Shown one piece after another: positions 6,525 to 9,163 of a stretch of 9,163 nucleotides of DNA. How positions within the stretch are numbered: position 1 is the first letter of the stretch; each line of letters begins with the position of its first letter. Under the pieces are notes generated by a model, which saw only the letters and a list, made by a program, of their open reading frames with translations, was not told the DNA's origin and did no database searches. Position numbers and translations under genes: made by a program. The stretch covers positions 1 through 9,163 of the forward strand of contig CALCUN010000194.1 in assembly GCA_937906975.1 (NCBI GenBank). Reading direction: 5' to 3'. Source of the stretch: an uncultured Bacteroidales bacterium (GTDB taxonomy: Bacteria > Bacteroidota > Bacteroidia > Bacteroidales > P3).

Positions 6525-6552
6525 AATTTTTTAATTTTTATTTTGTGATTGC

Positions 6553-6607
6553 TAATCTACTAACGCTCTTTGTGTCTTTATATTGCAGAGAATTACTATT
6601 TTTTCCT
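6553..6607 (-). promoter_or_regulatory. Left half of mirror-image promoter region, serving the gene at 6524
   Basis: Read leftward: an AT-rich block AGGAAAAAATAGTAA (6607-6593), box 1 TTCTCTGCAAT (6592-6582), 16 bases, then box 2 CGTTAGTAGATTA (6565-6553), then 28 bases to the ATG at 6524. The same blocks occur in mirror orientation at 6686-6746. The 16-base spacing suits -33/-7 promoter contacts, and TAGATTAG in box 2 is one base off TAnnTTTG. Promoter or operator function is inferred from conservation and spacing. Confidence 0.6.
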
Positions 6608-6675
6608 AAGAAAACGAAAAATATCTCTTAGGAAAAAAATTTTTTTTCTTAGGAATATTTTATTTTTTCTTAGAG
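6599..6675. repeat. Central hairpin and CTTAGG repeats between the divergent outer-membrane genes
   Basis: TTTTTTCCTAAGA (6599-6611) pairs over 13 bases with TCTTAGGAAAAAA (6626-6638). Two further CTTAG copies follow in direct orientation at 6648-6653 and 6669-6673. The region is nearly all A and T. The core CTCTTAGG is the one found in the terminators at 5778-5821 and 7566-7611. Here the T-run is on the 5' side and the A-run on the 3' side of the hairpin, so it is not a normal terminator for either gene. Confidence 0.65.
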
Positions 6676-6685
6676 TTTTTTTGCG

Positions 6686-6746
6686 AGGAAAAAATATTAA
6701 CGAAATTTCTCTGCAATAAAAGACATTAGACCTCGTTAGTAGATTA
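6686..6746 (+). promoter_or_regulatory. Right half of mirror-image promoter region, serving the gene at 6770
   Basis: Read rightward: AT-rich block AGGAAAAAATATTAA (6686-6700), six bases, box 1 TTCTCTGCAAT (6707-6717), 16 bases, box 2 CGTTAGTAGATTA (6734-6746), then 23 bases to the ATG at 6770. Boxes 1 and 2 are identical to those of the left half with identical spacing; the AT-rich block matches at 14 of 15 bases but is set off by a six-base insertion. Confidence 0.6.
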
Positions 6747-6769
6747 CTAATTTATAAAAATAAAAGATT

Positions 6770-7558
6770 ATGAAAAGAGTGATTTTATTAGCAATTGTGA
6801 TGATGTTATCATCTGTTGCGTTTTCTCAAACAAATGCACAAAAAGAGGTTGATTTTCCTCAATTAGAAAATCTTTCTCCTTGGAGTGTGAGCCTTGAAGG
6901 TAGTGTTTATCAAAAGGGTTTTTTAACAAATATTCATAGTATAGGAGGAGGTTATGATGATATGGTATATTGTCCAGAAAATAGTTCTGCGATTTTAGGA
7001 GGCATTGGAGTAGATTACACCTTTAATCGTGCAAATAAATTATCTTATGTTTTGTCTGCAGGATTGGATTTAAAGCCTGTGTTATACATAAACGAATCTG
7101 AAAAAGGTTTAGAGGTAACTCGTATGAGCGAATCTTCACTTTTCAGAAACACATGCTATAGTCCGTTTATTTCTTTTGCTGTTCAATACAGAAATACTAT
7201 TGCTAACAACGAAAATTGGTTCTATAATTTAAAGGGAGGAATGAGATTTTCCTACTATGACGGATATATAAATGCTGGTTGTTCAGGTATAGATCCTTTT
7301 ACGCAAGATACTATGTCCTTTTCTGTACATGGTTATGGCAATAAGTTTAATCTTTTCCCAAATCTTATGTTCTCGGTTGGTACCTCTTATAATACTTCTA
7401 TCGGAATGTTTGGTTTGAACCTTATTGCAAACATAAGTATTCCTTATTTAAACGAAAGCGATTTTTGGTTTAAGTTTATGGATTCTGAATTTTATGGAAA
7501 TTATTATTTAACAGGAAATTATTTAGGATTGTCTTTGACCTATTCTCCAAAGAGATAG
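6770..7558 (+). CDS. Predicted outer-membrane beta-barrel protein (right member of divergent pair)
   Basis: The 262-residue product begins MKRVILLAIVMMLSSVAFSQ, a signal peptide with likely cleavage near Ser-Gln, then a polar stretch and many barrel-like strands: WSVSLEGSVYQKG, AILGGIGVDYTF, LSYVLSAGLDLKPVLYI, FISFAVQYRNT, FYNLKGGMRFSYYDGYI, LMFSVGTSYNTS, MFGLNLIANISIPYL, and a C-terminus YLGLSLTYSPKR. No family is recognised. Residues Cys68, Cys129 and Cys167 (approximate) are few and uneven, so no disulfide pattern is claimed. The gene is divergent from the one at 5841-6524 and shares its upstream boxes. It ends 7 bases before a 16-bp terminator stem. Confidence 0.82.
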   Translation: MKRVILLAIVMMLSSVAFSQTNAQKEVDFPQLENLSPWSVSLEGSVYQKGFLTNIHSIGGGYDDMVYCPENSSAILGGIGVDYTFNRANKLSYVLSAGLDLKPVLYINESEKGLEVTRMSESSLFRNTCYSPFISFAVQYRNTIANNENWFYNLKGGMRFSYYDGYINAGCSGIDPFTQDTMSFSVHGYGNKFNLFPNLMFSVGTSYNTSIGMFGLNLIANISIPYLNESDFWFKFMDSEFYGNYYLTGNYLGLSLTYSPKR

Positions 7559-7565
7559 AAGACAA

Positions 7566-7611
7566 AAAATAACTCTTAGGAAGGTTTTTTTCTAATCCTA
7601 AGAGTTATTTT
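7566..7611. terminator. Bidirectional terminator between convergent genes
   Basis: A perfect 16-bp stem: 7566-7581 (containing AATAACTCTTAGGA) pairs with 7596-7611 (TCCTAAGAGTTATT and beyond), with a 14-base loop. A's to the left and T's to the right allow use on both strands. It closes the outer-membrane gene ending at 7558 and the convergent gene ending at 7618. Confidence 0.88.
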
Positions 7612-7617
7612 ATTTTT

Positions 7618-8034
7618 TTATCTTAAAAGGGTTTCTCCTACTATTTTGGCTGCACAAGCTACATAATCGTTGCAAGGTTTCTTTGCTTTGCTACTTCCAG
7701 GCTCTAAGCCAAGTAGTTTTTTACAAACGATTTCTCCGTTTTCTTCGCGGAATTTTTCTCCCATTGTTTGCACCATTGCAAAATAGTCTTTGTTTGCGGG
7801 ATTTTGTTTTTGATATTGCAGAAGCATTCCTGCAAGTAGGCTCATTGCTGACACACAGCCACATACTTCTTTGAAGCCTGCAAGTCCTCTTCCAAAAGGC
7901 AAGGAGAGTTTTTCTGCAATATTCTTATCTATTGGCAACAAATCGCTGTACGCCATAACGACTGACTGAGCACAATTATAACCTTCGTTGTGGTATTTTC
8001 TTGCTAATTCTACTCTTTCTTCTGTATTGACCAT
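7618..8034 (-). CDS. C_GCAxxG_C_C family probable redox protein
   Basis: A small (138 residues, normal for the family) cytosolic protein with conserved cysteines, thought to be redox-active or to bind metal or a cluster; the true function of the family is not known. It shows GYNCAQSV (18-25), PFGRGLAGFKEVCGC (46-60), CKKLLG (104-109) and PCNDYVACAAKIV (120-132), giving Cys at 21, 58, 60, 104, 121 and 127. The usual CGAxxG motif reads CGCVSA here, adding a cysteine and losing the last glycine. There is no signal peptide. The ATG at 8034 is 24 bases past a TATATTTG -7 element, and the gene is divergent from the methyltransferase-like gene at 8094. It ends next to the bidirectional terminator. 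Confidence 0.88.
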   Translation of the reverse strand: MVNTEERVELARKYHNEGYNCAQSVVMAYSDLLPIDKNIAEKLSLPFGRGLAGFKEVCGCVSAMSLLAGMLLQYQKQNPANKDYFAMVQTMGEKFREENGEIVCKKLLGLEPGSSKAKKPCNDYVACAAKIVGETLLR

Positions 8035-8058
8035 AATTTTTAGGTTTTAATTACTTGG

Positions 8059-8066
8059 CAAATATA
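8059..8066 (-). promoter_or_regulatory. -7 promoter element TATATTTG for the C_GCAxxG_C_C gene
   Basis: The minus strand reads TATATTTG, an exact TAnnTTTG match, with a TTG 18 bases upstream (8087-8085) as a plausible -33 element. The ATG at 8034 is 24 bases downstream. Confidence 0.65.
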
Positions 8067-8076
8067 ATAATTTTTG

Positions 8077-8084
8077 TAATTTCG
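8077..8084 (+). promoter_or_regulatory. Possible -7 element TAATTTCG for the rightward gene at 8094
   Basis: TTTGTAATTTCGCAAAAG resembles the common TTTGTAxxTTTGCAAA form with one mismatch in the -7 box. Only 9 bases separate it from the ATG at 8094, so the transcript would be nearly leaderless. Confidence 0.4.
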
Positions 8085-8093
8085 CAAAAGATT

Positions 8094-8567
8094 ATGAGTA
8101 GATTCTTATATACTAAACAATATCTTAGATATAAACTTTCAGCTAAGGACGAGTATTCTTTGCACTCGCCGTTGATGTTTGATTTTTTTACCAAAGGGTT
8201 AAAGAAATCTTGTAAAAGCAAAGATATTTCTTTTGATTCTTGTTTTGAAAGCCTTATTCCAAATAGCAAAAGAAAGAGAAAATTTCTTTTTAAGGTTTTT
8301 GAATATTTCAAGTCACAGGGTTTTCAAGTGATTTATGTGCAAAATGAGGATTTTACCTTAGCAAAATTGGAGGTTTTAAAGAGTTACAAAACCAATACGG
8401 CTATTGTTATTGAAAAAATATACAAAGAAAGAGAAAAAATTATGCTTTGGAAAGAGATTAAAGCAAATAAGGATTTTAAACTTTGTTGTGATTTTTTTGA
8501 TTTTGGACTTGTGCTTTTAACAGATAGGCCTTTGAAGAAACAAAACTACGTTTTACGTAAGAAATAA
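8094..8567 (+). CDS. Methyltransferase-like protein lacking the SAM-binding core
   Basis: The 157-residue product matches both ends of a Bacteroidota class I SAM-dependent methyltransferase family that is usually about 230-260 residues. The N-terminus (KQYLRYKLSAKDEYSLHSPLMFDFFTK, about 8-34; the family reads like YLKY..KA...HGIHSPFVYD) and the C-terminus (MLWKEIKANKDFKLCCDFFDFGLVLLTDRP then KQNYVLRKK; family W.EI......ID.F..GL.F, then ILR) are clear. The central part, where members have the glycine-rich LELGTSLG motif and the acidic FFDG motif, is shortened by roughly 80-100 residues and neither motif is present. The frame is intact, so this is a shortened, probably non-catalytic version rather than a broken gene. 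The frame opens at a TTG at 8055, but that lies over the divergent promoters; the ATG at 8094 is preferred. It converges on lptC with a 10-base gap. Confidence 0.65.
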   Translation: MSRFLYTKQYLRYKLSAKDEYSLHSPLMFDFFTKGLKKSCKSKDISFDSCFESLIPNSKRKRKFLFKVFEYFKSQGFQVIYVQNEDFTLAKLEVLKSYKTNTAIVIEKIYKEREKIMLWKEIKANKDFKLCCDFFDFGLVLLTDRPLKKQNYVLRKK

Positions 8568-8577
8568 GTTTGTTTTG

Positions 8578-9129
8578 TTATTCTTCTTTTACTTTTTGCA
8601 TTCCGTAAGGGCTCTTTACTTCTACACTATCAAAGTCATCTCTTGCTCTTAGGCCTTTTGCGTAATCTATTCCACCTTCGCTGTGTCGTCTAACAGGCAA
8701 ATCGGTGCGTACTATTGCAGAATCTTTTCTCCAATAAAGGTCTTGACAATAAAAGGTGTCCATATCTTTGTAGTTTATTATCATTACGCTATCTCTTAGA
8801 TAGTAAAGATTGTCCGATAGGCTTTCTGCATAAAGGGAAGAAAGGTTTGCTTTGATTGTTTTATCGGGATTGAGAAAATTAACATTCAATCCTTGTGGAA
8901 AAATCATTTTTGAGCTATCGGTATAGGAGTAAATGTCTATTTTCTTGGCTTTTAATTCTGTTTCAACTACTCCATCTACACTGCGCAGTAGGTATGCATC
9001 TACGATTTGTTGAGAAGGAGTGTTTTCTTGTTTTGCATTACTTTGTGTAGGCAGGTCTTCGCTACACGAAAAACAAAGGTATGAGAAAGCAAAGGCAAGG
9101 AATATTATTGCAAAACTATGCTTTCTCAT
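8578..9129 (-). CDS. lptC: LptC-like LPS export lipoprotein
   Basis: A component of the Lpt machinery that carries lipopolysaccharide from the inner membrane across the periplasm. The 183-residue product has a signal sequence with a likely lipidated cysteine (FSCSED, Cys22; the lipobox is loose, as is common in this phylum). The LptC/OstA-like beta-jellyroll region runs from about 45 to 145: SVDGVVETELKAKKIDIY, MIFPQGLNVNFLNPDKTIKANLSS (read in two parts), LRDSVMIIN and FYCQDLYWRKDSAIVRTD, the last two being the typical repeat pairs of the family. In Proteobacteria LptC is an inner-membrane bitopic protein; the lipoprotein form is usual for Bacteroidota. The start is the ATG at 9129; the 34 bases beyond it to the window edge hold no recognised promoter. 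The C-terminal tail is charged. Confidence 0.85.
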   Translation of the reverse strand: MRKHSFAIIFLAFAFSYLCFSCSEDLPTQSNAKQENTPSQQIVDAYLLRSVDGVVETELKAKKIDIYSYTDSSKMIFPQGLNVNFLNPDKTIKANLSSLYAESLSDNLYYLRDSVMIINYKDMDTFYCQDLYWRKDSAIVRTDLPVRRHSEGGIDYAKGLRARDDFDSVEVKSPYGMQKVKEE

Positions 9130-9163
9130 ACCAATTATGTGTTTTGTGTTATTAGTCTCTTGA

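Noticed and set aside
5841..7558. The divergent outer-membrane genes as a duplicated paralogous pair
   Set aside because: Reading the two proteins side by side I see similarity only in the signal peptides; common ancestry cannot be claimed from the sequence alone.
8055..8093. TTG-started N-terminal extension of the methyltransferase-like protein
   Set aside because: It overlaps the promoter elements of both divergent genes; homologues begin close to the ATG at 8094.
8051..8311. Leftward 86-codon frame antisense to the methyltransferase-like gene
   Set aside because: It is a shadow of the gene at 8094-8567, which has clear family similarity at both ends.

Overview
The window looks like a chromosomal stretch of an AT-rich member of the phylum Bacteroidota, probably Bacteroidales. 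The reasons are: recurrent TAnnTTTG-type -7 promoter elements upstream of starts with almost no Shine-Dalgarno sequence; lipoproteins and outer-membrane proteins with short Lys-rich signal peptides, several ending in a Ser-Gln cleavage region; and the families present, namely a DUF4270 lipoprotein beside a short glycogen-synthase-like protein, a Bacteroidota-style LptC lipoprotein, and a Bacteroidota-type methyltransferase-like protein. No RNA genes, transposases, CRISPR arrays or phage genes were seen.

Left region (1-2702). The first 143 bases appear to be the 5' end of a leftward gene with its own promoter. A gene-free stretch follows, then a leftward cluster that reads pcm (own promoter), then glycogen-synthase-like gene, DUF4270 lipoprotein and an 82-codon ORF, ending in a strong hairpin terminator at 429-469. 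The DUF4270 gene is cut after about 110 codons. The ORF following it is far more GC-rich (about 49%, against roughly 25-37% in samples of the neighbours), which suggests a deletion, replacement or chimeric junction.

Middle region (2695-5821). Two back-to-back promoters fire pcm leftward and a lipoprotein gene rightward. The lipoprotein gene is followed 14 bases later by a polyprenyl-phosphate sugar-1-phosphate transferase (initiating glycosyltransferase) and then by a small predicted outer-membrane protein. The run ends in a bidirectional terminator. No further glycan genes are present.

Right region (5841-9163). Two divergent predicted outer-membrane proteins share a 245-base intergenic region. 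It is an imperfect mirror-image repeat: each gene has the same two boxes, TTCTCTGCAAT and CGTTAGTAGATTA, 16 bases apart. The hairpin at its centre and the terminators beyond both genes share the core CTCTTAG. Beyond lie a small cysteine-rich C_GCAxxG_C_C family protein, a shortened methyltransferase-like protein divergent from it, and an LptC-like LPS transport lipoprotein.

Taken together the genes are mostly about the envelope (glycan initiation, LPS transport, outer-membrane proteins, lipoproteins), with single housekeeping or redox genes between them. The most unusual items are the mirror-image divergent promoter region, the truncated DUF4270/high-GC ORF junction and the methyltransferase-like protein that has lost its cofactor-binding core.
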